From the NCBI RefSeq assembly GCF_950295315.1, contig NC_080164.1:113046447-113110446 (forward strand): 64,000 nucleotides of DNA, in the 5' to 3' direction. Every line of letters begins with the position of its first letter. Positions within the stretch are counted from its first letter, which is position 1. The notes under the pieces are model-generated. The model was not told where the DNA came from, did no database searches, and saw only the letters and a program-made list of their open reading frames with translations. Position numbers and translations under genes: made by a program. This document shows, one piece after another, positions 47,117-57,640 of the stretch. This DNA comes from Erinaceus europaeus (lineage: Eukaryota; Chordata; Mammalia; Eulipotyphla; Erinaceidae).

Positions 47117-47821
47117 GTGACATCTGGCGCACCTGTAGGTCACCATAGGCTGACTGGGGCCCAGGTCAAGACCTGGGACGTTGATATGAGTCAACTGTCC
47201 GATTGTAAGGTCCAGCAGCTCCTCCGGGGGCTAGAGGTGTTGGGGACCTTCCAGCACCCCAACGTCCTGAGTCTCCTGGATGTGGTGGAGGAGGCCCACT
47301 GCCTCCTTGTACTGGAGGAGCAGGCCCAGGGGCAGGACCTGGCTACACTCCTGCTCCAGCGCCCCATCCTGGCTGACACCAAGGCCCGCAGCCTGCTGAG
47401 GCAGATCACGTTCGCCATCCAGTGCTGCCACCGCCGGGATCTCAGCCTCGGGGACCTGAAGGCCAAGTATGTGCTGGTGACGGAGGAGGGGAGAGTGAAG
47501 CTCTCCGTCATGGAGGTGCTGATGGGCAGTGTGGGAGTTGCTCTGGACATGGCCTGGGGGCAGCACGTCTTCATGGTGCTGGAAGTCCTGCTGGGGCAGC
47601 GCCCCTCAACCGCCAGTGACCTCTGGTGCCTGGGAGTCCTCCTCTACCAGATGGCTTTAGGAACCCTCCCCTTCCTGGGGAAAGACTTCAAAGTGGAGGA
47701 GGACAAAAACCTTCGAAGGGCCCTCCACATCCCCTATAAGACCCCCTTTATCTTACGCCACCTCCTCAGCAGACTACTCCACCAGGACCCCAGGCAGCGG
47801 GCACCGCCCAGGACATCCTGA
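47117..47821 (+). pseudogene. SMOK/MARK-like pseudokinase, unit C copy
   Basis: The 234-codon frame is collinear with the unit B copy from VTS-like sequence onward. The longer N-terminal frame of unit B is lost through a 2-bp deletion near 47101. Kinase landmarks: HHRLTG, FQHPNVLSLLDVVEE, LLRQITFAIQCCHRRDL, LEVLLGQ, SDLWCLGVLLYQMALGTLPF, LLSRLLHQDPRQR. It is closer to a working kinase than the B copy (GDLK keeps Asp and Lys; SDLW keeps the helix-F Asp). It still lacks the VAVK Lys, helix-C Glu, His and Arg of HRD, the loop Asn, and DFG (VME). The frame ends with the same one-base deletion as unit B (about 47802). The next frame stays open for 67 codons (47803-48006) with TAQDILRHPWTSHQETVM, then ends at the 75-bp repeat. 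No evidence decides between pseudogene and a non-catalytic protein. Confidence 0.75.
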
Positions 47822-48495
47822 GGCACCCTTGGACCTCACACCAAGAAACTGTTATGATCACAGTGAGGCCCAAAGGGTGCCCAGAAGAGGAGGATGCTCC
47901 GAGGTGCCCCACAGAATCTGGGTCTGCACTGGGGACTCCAATGCAAAGTGAACACAGCACGCAAGAAGACACAGAGATGGAGCCCCAGCCTGGGGTGGAC
48001 TCCTAAACCCCTACCCCAGAGCTAGGAAGAAGCATGGAAGAAGACACAGAGATAGAGCCCCAGCCTGGGGTGGAGTCTTCAACATCAGTCACACCAGAAC
48101 ACCACAGCTCAGTCCTTACTCCAACCCCAGAAATTCCAGATCCAGTGCCCCAGAGCTGCCCTCCCTCATCACCTCCACCCAGACACTCCAGCCTCACCCC
48201 TCCTCGGGAGGGGACCCAGGAAGTCCAGGAAGCAGCTGGGCAGCCTCCCAGAGCCACTGCAACTCCCAGATCCCGAAAGACAGAGCTCTAAAGAGCCATA
48301 AGGTGCCTCTTCTGCTTTCCCTGGCTGCTCAGCAACAAGGTTGCTCCCAAGCAGCTGACACCCCGGTGCAGAAGATGGGTCCCTTCCCACAGGCCCCTTT
48401 GGAATCCTTCCCAGCCACTTCAATGCAGTGAAGAGACCAGGACTGAATGCCCGCCCGAATATATGTTGATAATGCTGGACTTTGAAATCTAGATT
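47822..48495 (+). pseudogene. Kinase-like gene tail and 3' UTR, unit C
   Basis: Only 1.5 copies of the 75-bp repeat are present (starts 47968 and 48043), against 2.5 in unit B. The 85-codon Pro/Ser-rich frame 48034-48291 (SPPPRHSSLTPPREGTQEVQ) matches the unit B tail. At 48496 the sequence jumps to the equivalent of 30250. Confidence 0.65.
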
Positions 48496-48689
48496 TACAA
48501 ATTTTACATAAAAAAAAACATATTGAGCCTCAAGCCAGCAAAGAAGCCTGCTTCACTGAGCTGCGGAACACAGACTTCTGCCTCCTTCACCAGCTGCCTT
48601 ACTCAGAGTAGTGAGATCACACCATGACAGCTTCAGTGGGGTCAGTAGTTCACCTGCCCCTCTTGGACAACTAGGTGACCTATAAGCAG

Positions 48690-49528
48690 TAAAAAGTAGC
48701 ATGTGTGGAGGTCACCATAGGCTTACTGGGGTCCCAGTGAAGATCAGGTTTGCAGATCAGAACCTTCTGACCCAGCCCTAACTATAGCACTTCCTCCAGG
48801 AGCTACAGGTGCTGGGCACCTTCTAGCACCCCAACATCCTGAGGTTCCTGGAAGTGGCAGAGGAGGCCTACTCCATCCTGGTGGAGGAGGAGCTGGTCAG
48901 GGGAGAAAGAGGTAGCCATCAGGGTGAGACCTGCAGTGTGCAGACAAAGAGGCAGGGGTCCCCCAGGTAGTCTTCTCCTCTGAGGGATTCCTTGAGGAGA
49001 ACCTAGACTGAACCTTCCCACTGGGGCTGGAGGAGGAAGCCCTGGGTCAGAGCTGAAGATGGAGCCTGAGTAGAGTCTGAGCTCTACATCTTCCAGATGG
49101 TCACCTTCCAGCAGAACCTGGAGTACTAACAACACCCTGAACAGACCTTCTGTGAACCCCAGAAGACAAAAACTCAACCCCCACTATGGCCTGATCCCAT
49201 AGGCAGCTCCTGTCAACACAAAAATGTCCACAAATGTCCAACACCCTAGAAACCTAGGCTCAAACCCTAGTAAGGCTCAGACTCCCAGGACAGCTAAGAT
49301 TCCAAGGATGGTTGACATGCCCAAGGAGGGTTCAGATTCCCATAATCACTCAAATGTGCAGCAAACTTCCCACAATGAAGGCTCAACCCCTGAACCAACA
49401 TGCAACCCACCAGAGCTGCTTTCCCTCCTTGACTGCACCTCCCCCCACTGCCCTGGTAGAATCCCAGAAGACAGGGAAACAGCCTCCCAAAGCCACTGCA
49501 CCAACCCCCACCCCCACTTCTGGCACCC
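48690..49528 (+). pseudogene. Second, truncated kinase-like copy (unit C)
   Basis: Equivalent of 30490-31325: 'ctacaggtgctgggcacctt', then 'caccccaacatcctgaggtt' (HPNILR-like). It has a TAG in place of the CAG in FQHP, so it is more broken than the B copy. The Pro-rich tail lies at 49380-49520. Not coding. Confidence 0.65.
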
Positions 49529-50040
49529 ATCAGACAGGACCTTTGTTTGGCAAGCTGCCCAGCTGCAAAATTTAACAAGTCCCTAGATCCAGACAGAAGA
49601 CACTGTCCTCTCCCACATTCCCCTCAAAAGTCTAGTTGAGTTCAAAGTGTTGGCTTTGTGGTCAACTGCCAATGCCCAGTACTTCCCTGTTGAGCTTCAC
49701 GACAGTCTCCCTACAAGGAACCAAATGGCTTTCCTACACAATATGTCCTCAGACACCACCACAGGGCCCCATCCTGTCGACTCCAGTGTCATTGACCCAT
49801 TGTACTGTGTGCTCCCAGCCTACCATGACCTTATTTTTATAGAATGCTAATCCAGAGAATGCAGCCCATCAGGTTCAGACAACCCCAAGTCAGAGTATCT
49901 GTGCCTTCATTTCTCTCTCCTACCCAGCTTCTTCCCCTGATTTGAGAGCAGCCCTGCCACACACAAAATCACACATATGAGTTCTATCTCCTGATTCCTA
50001 CAAAAGCAACAAACCAAGATATTCTGACTCAGCAGGGAAT
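49529..50040 (+). repeat. Unit C spacer
   Basis: Collinear with unit B 31934-32400. It contains the empty site of the unit B solo LTR at about 49529-49540. No gene is recognised. Confidence 0.6.
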
Positions 50041-50107
50041 TGTGGAGAGAGGAGGGGAAGACATAGAAGGGGAGAGAAAAATAGAAACCTACAGACCTCC
50101 TTCACCA
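50041..50107 (-). repeat. SINE, left part, split by an LTR
   Basis: Minus-strand SINE tail and core up to 'ttcaccacttgtg'. The SINE continues at 50589 ('aagcaattcccctacaggtg') after the LTR, so the two parts were one element. Confidence 0.75.
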
Positions 50108-50113
50108 CTTGTG
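50108..50113 (+). repeat. LTR target-site duplication, left
   Basis: CTTGTG, repeated exactly at 50583-50588. Confidence 0.85.
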
Positions 50114-50582
50114 TGTTGGATAGTATGCCAGCTCCCCCCAGCTTAAACACCAGTATGTCTCTATGAGATTAGTTTGATCCCACTCAAAGCTGTGGTCTAT
50201 TTACATAAATCACTTTTACATTTACATAAAGCGCCACCTTCCCTCCAGGGCATTGGTGGTTCAGTGGTAGAATTCTCACCTGCTCCGCCCCCTCTCCTTG
50301 TCACACCCTGATCTTCCACCAGTCACTTTTCACTCCACCCTCTCTATGTCACATCCTGTTTCCACCCTACTTGGAGAGTATAAATACAGCTGCTCTTCTG
50401 ATTAAAGACACTTGGAAATTGCTTTCCAGCTCTGAGAGTTCCAGAGTGTATCTCCTGCAAAGTTAGTGCGGCACGAGTTCCTGATCCCTCTCCCATGCAG
50501 CAGCCTAGATCGGCTCCAGTTGAGTTCTCTCCAACCCAGAGAGCACTAACTCGGGAAGAAGCACCCTCAGGCTATCCTGGCA
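50114..50582 (+). mobile_element. Solo LTR carrying a tRNA-Gly half (unit C)
   Basis: The 469-bp element begins TGTTGG and ends CTGGCA with exact 6-bp direct repeats, the layout of a solo LTR. A TATA box (TATAAATA, 50379-50386), an ATTAAA polyadenylation signal (50401-50406) and a U5-like end are visible. Its U3 contains a near-perfect 5' half of tRNA-Gly(GCC). The 6-bp duplication fits class II (betaretrovirus-like) elements. It is inserted in a SINE of unit C and absent from unit B. Confidence 0.85.
50250..50283 (+). promoter_or_regulatory. tRNA-Gly(GCC) 5'-half-like sequence inside LTR U3
   Basis: 34 bases match the 5' half of mammalian tRNA-Gly(GCC) as I know it, except for one G-to-A change at 50278 (a CpG position). 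The A box TGGTTCAGTGG is at 50255-50265. The match stops near the anticodon loop, and no T-arm or B box follows, so it is not a tRNA gene. Possible roles (RNA polymerase III A box, or pairing with tRNA fragments) are speculative. Confidence 0.8.
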
Positions 50583-50588
50583 CTTGTG
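50583..50588 (+). repeat. LTR target-site duplication, right
   Basis: CTTGTG, copy of 50108-50113. Confidence 0.85.
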
Positions 50589-50700
50589 AAGCAATTCCCC
50601 TACAGGTGGGGAACCGGGGACTTGAACTGGGATCCTTACCCCAGTCCTTATGCTTTCCGACACCTGTGCTTAACCCACTGAGCTACCGCCAGATGCCCTG
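50589..50700 (-). repeat. SINE, right part
   Basis: Minus-strand SINE head with B-box-like 'agttcaagtccc' and 'ggtagctcagtgggttaagc'. Continuation of 50041-50107. Confidence 0.75.
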
Positions 50701-51714
50701 AGATAAATACCTTTTGAAGAACCAGTATGCTGACTCCCCAGAGAAATGTGATGTAATGGAGCTGACAGCAATATTGGAAGGGTGCAGTTTTCACATAATC
50801 ACCACCACTCATATGACCTCACTTTCCTCCTGCTCAATACTAAATAAAAGTCCACTTTGGCTGGCATTCGTGTACTTAAAATGATGGTGTGTTTGCTCAG
50901 AGATGAGTCAGAAATGTGTACTGACATCAGAACAAATGAACCAAAAATCTGACTTTTAACATCTAAAAACAAATTTTTCCTAGAAACTAATCTGACCCTC
51001 AAGGAAGACCTGGACGGAAGGGAAGTTCTGTGAGTGCTGCAACAGTGCTCTCTGCCCTCTTTCTTACTCTCATTTTGTTTTTTTTTTCTCCAACAATGAG
51101 GAAACTGATGCATCCCATAGCTAGAATCTGAGTAGGATCCAGAAAGAGACCCTCTGTTATGTTAGTCCCCTCTGTTAAACAAAACATAAACCACCCTCTG
51201 CCCTGGGGAATCCACGGATCTACTGAGACATCCCACAGCTGACTGATCATTCACTCTTCTGTTGCATTGCTTCTTAGACCCACCTCTGAGCCAGCTCATC
51301 AGCTATGTGCTCTTCTCCCTCTAACTTATTCATGACCCCCTCCAATGCCATTCACAAGAGAACAGATGCCATTGTTTCTTAAAGCTGAGTAGCATCCATT
51401 CCAGATATCTGCTTAATTCCCTTATCCACTCATCTGTGCTTGGACATTTGGATGGTTTTCCAAATCTGGCACCAAGCATTGTGATGAACTTGGGCATGCA
51501 CACATCTGATCAGGTAAGTTTTCTGTTTTGTTCGGTTGGCTACTTAGCAGATGAATTGCCATAATGAACCTGTCTGTTTTAACCTCTGTGGGTTAGCAAT
51601 ATCATTTAACCACTACAAAATATAGTACAGAAGCCTCCATTTCTATTACTAAGTAAGTTTGCTTTCTACTCATTTTATAACAGCATCAACGTTTTACATA
51701 GATAAAAGAGAAAA
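50701..51714 (+). repeat. Unit C distal spacer
   Basis: Collinear with 32999-34020. Nothing coding is recognised. Confidence 0.65.
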
Positions 51715-51715
51715 T

Positions 51716-51957
51716 GCAGGAGAGTCTGGTGGCCATACAGCAGGATAAGGGCACGTGGTGTGAAGCGCAAGGACCAGCAGAAAGATCCCGGTTTGAGCCC
51801 CGGGCTCCCCACCTGCAAGGGAGTTGCTTCACAGGCAGTGATGCATGTCTGCAAGTGTCTATCTTACTCTCCCCTTTTTTGTCCCCCCATACTCTCTCCG
51901 TTTCTCTCTGTCCTATCTAACAATGACAACATCAATAATAACTACAACAATAAAAAG
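51716..51957 (+). repeat. SINE (unit C)
   Basis: Counterpart of 34022-34262, with 'ggtggccatacagcaggata' head and 'gagttgcttcacaggcagtg' core. Confidence 0.8.
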
Positions 51958-51961
51958 AGAA

Positions 51962-52260
51962 AATACAGGGGCCTGTTGGTGGCACACCTGGTTGGATGCA
52001 CACAGTACAGTGTGCAAGGGCCGGGGTTCATACTCTCAGTACCCATCTCCAGTGGGAATACTTCATGAGAGGTGAAGCAGGTCTGCAGGTTGGTTCTCTT
52101 TCACTTCCCTCTCTACTCCCTTCAATGTCTGTCTCTCTTACCAAATGTAGAAAGTCCCTAATGCCTGAAACCCAAATGACCAAAGTTCAGTCCCTAGCAC
52201 CAGCATAGCAAGAGCAGAATATTGATCTGTTTAAAATAAAATATCAAATGAAAAATAAAA
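51962..52260 (+). repeat. Composite SINE (unit C)
   Basis: Counterpart of 34268-34566 and 19020-19305. Confidence 0.75.
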
Positions 52261-52654
52261 ATAAAAATTTCTTCCTGGGGTAGTGATTTGTCTTACAGGA
52301 ATTGAGCCCCAGGGAAATATATAGTGATAATAAAAAAACATCTAAAAAGAAAGATGGAAGACAATGTACTGCTCCCAACTACTCTCACCTGTTTCTTGTG
52401 TCCTTACTAATTTTTGTGTTGCTAGAGAGTACACCCTAAAGCCATTCAAAGTGTCCATAGAAAACCAGTGAGTGTTCATTTCTTATCTTTTTGCATTTTG
52501 TGCACAGAGCCATGTCTGGGCTTCCTGTCCACTCTACAAATGCAATTTAATGTGCCATCAAGCATTTACTTCAGAGCAGAGGCCCCCAAAGAAATTGGTA
52601 AATAAAAACCAAATCCAAAAGAAAAAGAAAGAGAAAGGAAAAAAGGGAAAGCAA

Positions 52655-53450
52655 GAATGTTCCTACTCATGACCACAGAATGTGAGCTCAGATCTACAGG
52701 GATGCAGAGGTCATATAGGCTCCTAATCTGAATATGGGCCCCAGATCACATCAAATCGATGGGGTTTACAGTTAACAATATTTATACCCCTTTCCCATAT
52801 TAGGGAACTACTCTCTTCCCTGATCCAGCTTTCTGGTCCTTTTTCCAGCCATGACATCATCTCCCCAGACAATAACTTGGATCTACCTGCATATCAGATT
52901 TCAGGCTCAAGGGCAAAAAGAAAAAAGTAGTATAACCACAGTCCTTTTGGAATATAATTAAAATATGCCTACCAGCTATCTATTAAATGGAGGACCCCCC
53001 AGCTCTGCATCTGAACTATTCCTGATTTTAGGAACATGATGGGTCAACAATTTGTTTGGCTATCTATGTCAACTCTCTTTTCAGCCACCATGTTCCAGAT
53101 GCTAGCATATTGCCTACCAGAATTCCCTGGACAGACAAACCCACCAATATGTCCTGGAGCACTGCTTCCCCAGAGCCTTTCTACACTAAGGAAAGAGACA
53201 GACAAACTTGGAATATGCATCAACCTGTCAAAACCCATGTTCAGCAGGAAAACAATTGCAGAAGCCAGACCTTCCACCTTCTGCATCCCACAATGACTTG
53301 GGTCCCTATTCCCTGAGAGTTCAAGAATAGGAAAGCTATCACCAGAGGGGATGGGATACAGAGTTCTGGTGGTGGGAACTGTGTGGAGTTGTAGCCCTCT
53401 TATCCTATGGTTTAGTCAATGTTTCTTTTTTATAAATAAAAATTTTTAAA
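52655..53450 (+). mobile_element. L1 3' UTR insertion (complete 3' end)
   Basis: A 5'-truncated L1 holding only 3' UTR, ending 'ttctggtggtgggaactgtg' and 'ttataaataaaaatttttaa'. 'ggtaaat' occurs on both sides (52597 and 53459), a short candidate target duplication. Unit sequence resumes at 53455. The same insertion is at 34957 in unit B but not in units 0 or A. Confidence 0.75.
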
Positions 53451-54962
53451 TAATGAATGGGTAAATGCCTCACAACAGATCTTCAAAACACTAGAGATAA
53501 TCATAGGCAGTAAGGGTCATCTATAGGTATTAAACATCTATGTCACCAAGTTGTGTTTGTAAACATAACTTTGCATATATGAGCATGAATGCATGTTGGC
53601 ATGATTATTATCTATGTCTCCAAAGTTGAGACCCATGTTCTTTACAAGTCTGCTTCCACCATGCTGGTGCCACTTCATGAACTGATGAAAGAGTGGGTTT
53701 TGTTTTCACCCCAGTCCAGAAAGCATGTGGCCTCAGACTGGATGTAAATCAGCAGATGCTGAGTCCTTTCTATCAGAAGGTGCACCTGAAGTCAGTGGGG
53801 TCTGGGCTCCCGCGTCCTGGTGGGACCAGTCCCAGACAAGCGCCAATTGCACTCTCCAGCGCTCATGGGGTGAGCAGCACCCTGAGCTCTCAAGGGGTGA
53901 GAGGATAGAGTTCACATGTTGATTGTGTTATTTGGGCCCCCAAACTGTGCTTAAATCACAGGTTTACACAGCCCTTGCACCCCAGTCTCCAGCCATAGGT
54001 GCTGTGCCAGGGCCAGGCTAATGTCCTGGGGGACTCCAGTGTGTATTGGGGGCTCTTCCAGAGGCTATCACACTCCTCCAGCCCATATCAAACCCTTACT
54101 GGTTCCTTTTCGCGCAGGAAGAGTCCTTCTGCCGCTTCAAGGCCTGTGCAGAGACAGGCCCCCAAGTCTGACAAGGCCTGGGGACCCCCTCTCAGAGCAC
54201 TGGCACCCATCCTCTCCACCTGCCCCCCATCTTGTCCTCTTTCCCTCCTCACCTTGTAAATGCTGAGTTGGTCCTTTTCCCTTTCTCCCACTTATGCCCT
54301 TGACCTCCTCAGTGATCCTACCTGGAGAGCCATTCAGTCTGCTGGGCCCAGAGTCAGCTTCTCTCACTGAAGCCAAACTGCCATTTCTACCTGAAATCCC
54401 TTCCCCCCCGCCCCCCCCCCCATGAGTGGCAGTTGGCCCTGGCTCTGAGTAGGCAGCTTGTGGTGGTGGGGAGGGATATCACCCAGAATTCCTCTTTCTC
54501 AGGACCTGTGTCCTGGTTAGGACAGATTTTACTCCAGTAACTTCCCTCTAGGTTTCTGTTTTGAGATATTGTTTTGGTTTGGGGGTAGTAGTAGTTATTG
54601 CTGCTGTTGGGAGTATTTATGCTTGTTTTACTTTTGCCCTTTAAAGCTGTTTTAGTTTGCAAATTTTATGCAATCGTAGCATTCTAATATTGTCAGAACA
54701 GGAAAGATTTTGATTTGTTTCTCTAAAAAAGCAAATCAGCTTAGTTGACATAAGCAGAGAAGAATTTAATGGTCACTTTGATGAGAAATAGTCATTCATT
54801 CAGGAATACTATTCGACCACCCAATATTTTTCTTTTTCTATAACTGGCAAGGATCATTGCATTACCTTCAGGTGTACAACATAGTGCTTAGTATTCTGCT
54901 GATACTGTGAACTGATCCCCACATTAGAGCTAATTGCTCTTGATCATGATGTACAGTGCCTG

Positions 54963-55208
54963 TCCCTCCCCTGAGCAGCAGCAGAGCTCACCTAGATAGT
55001 GCACCTGCTTAGCCAAGCACAAGGCCAGACTTCACACCACCAGACAGCCCAGGTGAGAGCCCCACCCCACAGCACTAGAGGATGCATCAGTACTAAGGTC
55101 TCTCTCTCTCTCTCCCTCCCTCCCTGCTTCCTCCCTCCCTCTCTCTCCTTCTCCCCCCTCCCTTTCTCTGTCTCTCTCCCTCTTTCCTTTCTCTTTCTGA
55201 AAAAGTCA
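54963..55208 (+). repeat. SINE with expanded CT tail
   Basis: Counterpart of 1644-1826. The CT-rich tail (55098-55200) has expanded to about 100 bp. Confidence 0.65.
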
Positions 55209-55212
55209 TCAC

Positions 55213-55400
55213 AGGGGCCATGCGATGTTGCACCTGCTTAAGTGCACACACTGGACTGTGCAAAGACTCAGGTTCAAGTCCCTGGTCCCCACCTGTAGGG
55301 GGAAAGCTTCATGAGTGGTGAAGTAGAGTTGCAGGTGTCTGTTTCTCTCTTTCTCTCCCTCCCCTCTTAAATTCTCTCATCTTGATCCAATAATAAATGA
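55213..55400 (+). repeat. SINE
   Basis: A clear full SINE: 'gcacctgcttaagtgcacac', B-box-like 'ggttcaagtccctgg', core 'gcttcatgagtggtgaagta', CT tail. Counterpart of 1832-1995. Confidence 0.85.
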
Positions 55401-55453
55401 AATATAAAAAAGTCAAGACAGACACCCCATACATGATAAAAATTGAAGTGATT

Positions 55454-56123
55454 GTGACTAGAGAGTCATCATTAAAGTATGTCAGTCTCTTGCCCTTATT
55501 CAGCTTTTGCATGATAAGATTAGCTTTGGAGTGAGTGAGAGTACTGTAATAGGAAGTAGGTGAAGAGGGTATCTAAGTCTAAGTAGACACTATTTCATTA
55601 TGAACTTCATACTGACTTATTGCAGACTATTGTGTACTTTTGCTTTCAGGTATATATTTTGCCCTAATTTATGGATACATGTGAACATATGCTCTATCTC
55701 ACGGGACATGGTCTATATCTAGTTATTGGGACTTTGTTATGAAGTGAACTGCCTAGAATGGAATTAGAGAATACTATAAAAGGATAGGTTTCACCCACGT
55801 AATGGGGATGAAGTGTTGATATTCCAAGCCTGATGGCTCTTGATACAGTCTGAATTGAAGCATGCTGAGGTGGTACTCGTATTGACTAAGTTGGGATCAT
55901 CAGGGAAGCAATTACAGAAGCCAGACCTTCTACCTTCTGCATCCCACAATGACCCTGGGTCCATACTCCCAGAGGGTAAAAGAATAGGAAAGCTATCAGG
56001 GGAGGTGATAGGATATGAAGATCTGGTGGTGGGAATTGTGTGGAGTTGTACCCCTTCTTATCCTATGGTTTTGTAAATTTTTCCTTTTTATAAATAAAAA
56101 AATTTAAAAAAATTACACTGAAA
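55454..56123 (+). mobile_element. Twin-primed L1 (3' UTR only)
   Basis: 55454-55903 is long-type L1 3' UTR on the minus strand; at about 55905 it switches to the plus-strand 3' terminus, ending in an A-rich tail. Flanks 'aaaaattgaagtgatt' (about 55438-55453) and 'aaaaaattaaagtgatt' (about 56123-56139) are a target duplication of about 16 bp. Unit 0 shows the empty site at about 2045. Confidence 0.85.
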
Positions 56124-56343
56124 AAAATTAAAGTGATTTTTCTGTCTCTAGCCAATAAATAAATAAAAATAATAAAATAATTAATTTTATAAAATGTCTC
56201 TATTGATATGAATATATCAATAAAGCAATGTACAGATTTGAGAATTATTTTGGATATTTCAGTGATATATATTTTGAAGAAATGATACTAAACCCACTAG
56301 ATTTATATTAAACCATGGGAGATACCAAATAACAAAAGCCATT

Positions 56344-57640
56344 CTGAAGTCCAGAGCTCTAGCAATAGATGTCACCATTTTGCCTCTGGGCAGCAGTGGT
56401 CAGAGCAGCATACAGTGTTAACTGTGAGACAGGGGAATCTCTGAGCTTTGATCCATGACCTCAGGGTTGTAGGTATACTAAGATGGTGGTGAGCACACAC
56501 CACAGTGGTGGGGAAAATATCTGACCAAAAGCAGTCTGGTCTACCTCCCTTAACTAAGGCATACATACAGCAAGATTATTTGCAGCAACTGGCAGCTAAA
56601 AGGTAATATGCTGCAGTAAGAAGCTAAATGGCTAATTGAGCCCTGCTTCTTTGAGCACAGCTGCCAGGTAGCCTTGACACTTGAGTTCAGGCTGAAATGG
56701 CCACAGGGATGCCATATATACACACCACACATAGTAGAGTACAGCTTAAGGAAATAAGAAGAATAACCACCTAGTATATAAACAAAGTGAAACCCAGTAA
56801 TCAGGACAATATCACCACCTTCTGGCTCAGCAATAACCAGCAGAGTAAAAGTGCAGAGAGCAGAGAAATTGCAAAAGCACACTTCAAAATATGGAAAGTA
56901 AGAATTGAAACAGAAGGACTCTAGGAAAATTTAGATATAGAAGGGCTATCAGAGAAACACTATAGAAAACTCACTGTGTGGTCTCCCCAAGAGTCTGCTG
57001 CACAAAATTGAGAAACCTATTCAAGAATCAAAGAATATTTCAATAAGTTAGGAAACACAAGAGAAGAAGTCCACCTACAGGGCAGAAGCTTCACAAGCAG
57101 TGGAGCAGAGCTGCAGGTGTCTTACCCTCTCTATCTCCTCCTCGCCTCTCAATTTCTCTCTACCCTATGAAACAGAAAGTGAGAGAGAAAGAGAGGGAGA
57201 GAAAATGGCCACTAAAAGTGTTGATTCATCCTGCAGAAAATGAGCCCCACCAATAGCTTAATGGCAATTAGAAACTAAAAGACACAGATAAAAGGGCAGG
57301 CAGGCAGGCAGGCAGGCAGGCAGACAGACAAAAAGACCTATCAAGGTTCTCTAAGCCATGGTGCTGGGAGATAGCTCACCCTGGGGAGTGCCTACTTCCA
57401 CCTGCACTTGCAGCTGGGATCAGGCACCCAGTCTCCACAGGTGAGCACCTTCACAGGGGAAGATTCACAAGAGGGAGATGTGCTGGGTGTCACTCCTCTC
57501 TCTCCCTCAGTCTCTTCCTCCATCCACTTACCATCACCCACTGTTACCATTTCTTGTCTCTTTGACACACATCTCCTCCCTCAATTAAAAATAAGAAGCA
57601 GTTTTCTTCTGCAGCATCTACCACATGCATAAAAATATCA
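56344..57640. other. Spacer with SINE fragments
   Basis: Beyond the end of unit C. 57065-57190 and 57358-57560 are plus-strand SINE fragments ('cttcacaagcagtggagcag'; 'ctgggagatagctcaccctg'), and 57297-57325 is a (GGCA)n microsatellite of about 7 units. The remainder is unassigned. Confidence 0.5.

Larger units (their letters stand above)
53455..55437 (+). repeat. Unit C distal block, left part
   Basis: Matches 112-2040 of unit 0 with moderate divergence and keeps the 907-bp segment missing from unit A. A poly-C run lies at 54404-54420. The frames at 54021-54266 parallel 629-931 but start differently, and I do not regard them as a gene. Confidence 0.75.
44590..56343 (+). repeat. Segmental duplication, unit C
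   Basis: Third unit with a kinase gene. It is collinear with unit B from its L1 3' UTR start (25240-35330 against 44590-53000) and, in its distal block (53455-56343), with unit 0 at 112-2275. Similarity to unit 0 stops sharply after 'cattctga' at about 56343. Confidence 0.85.

Noticed and set aside
50250..50283. A functional tRNA-Gly gene
   Set aside because: Only the 5' half is present; there is no anticodon stem partner, T arm or B box.
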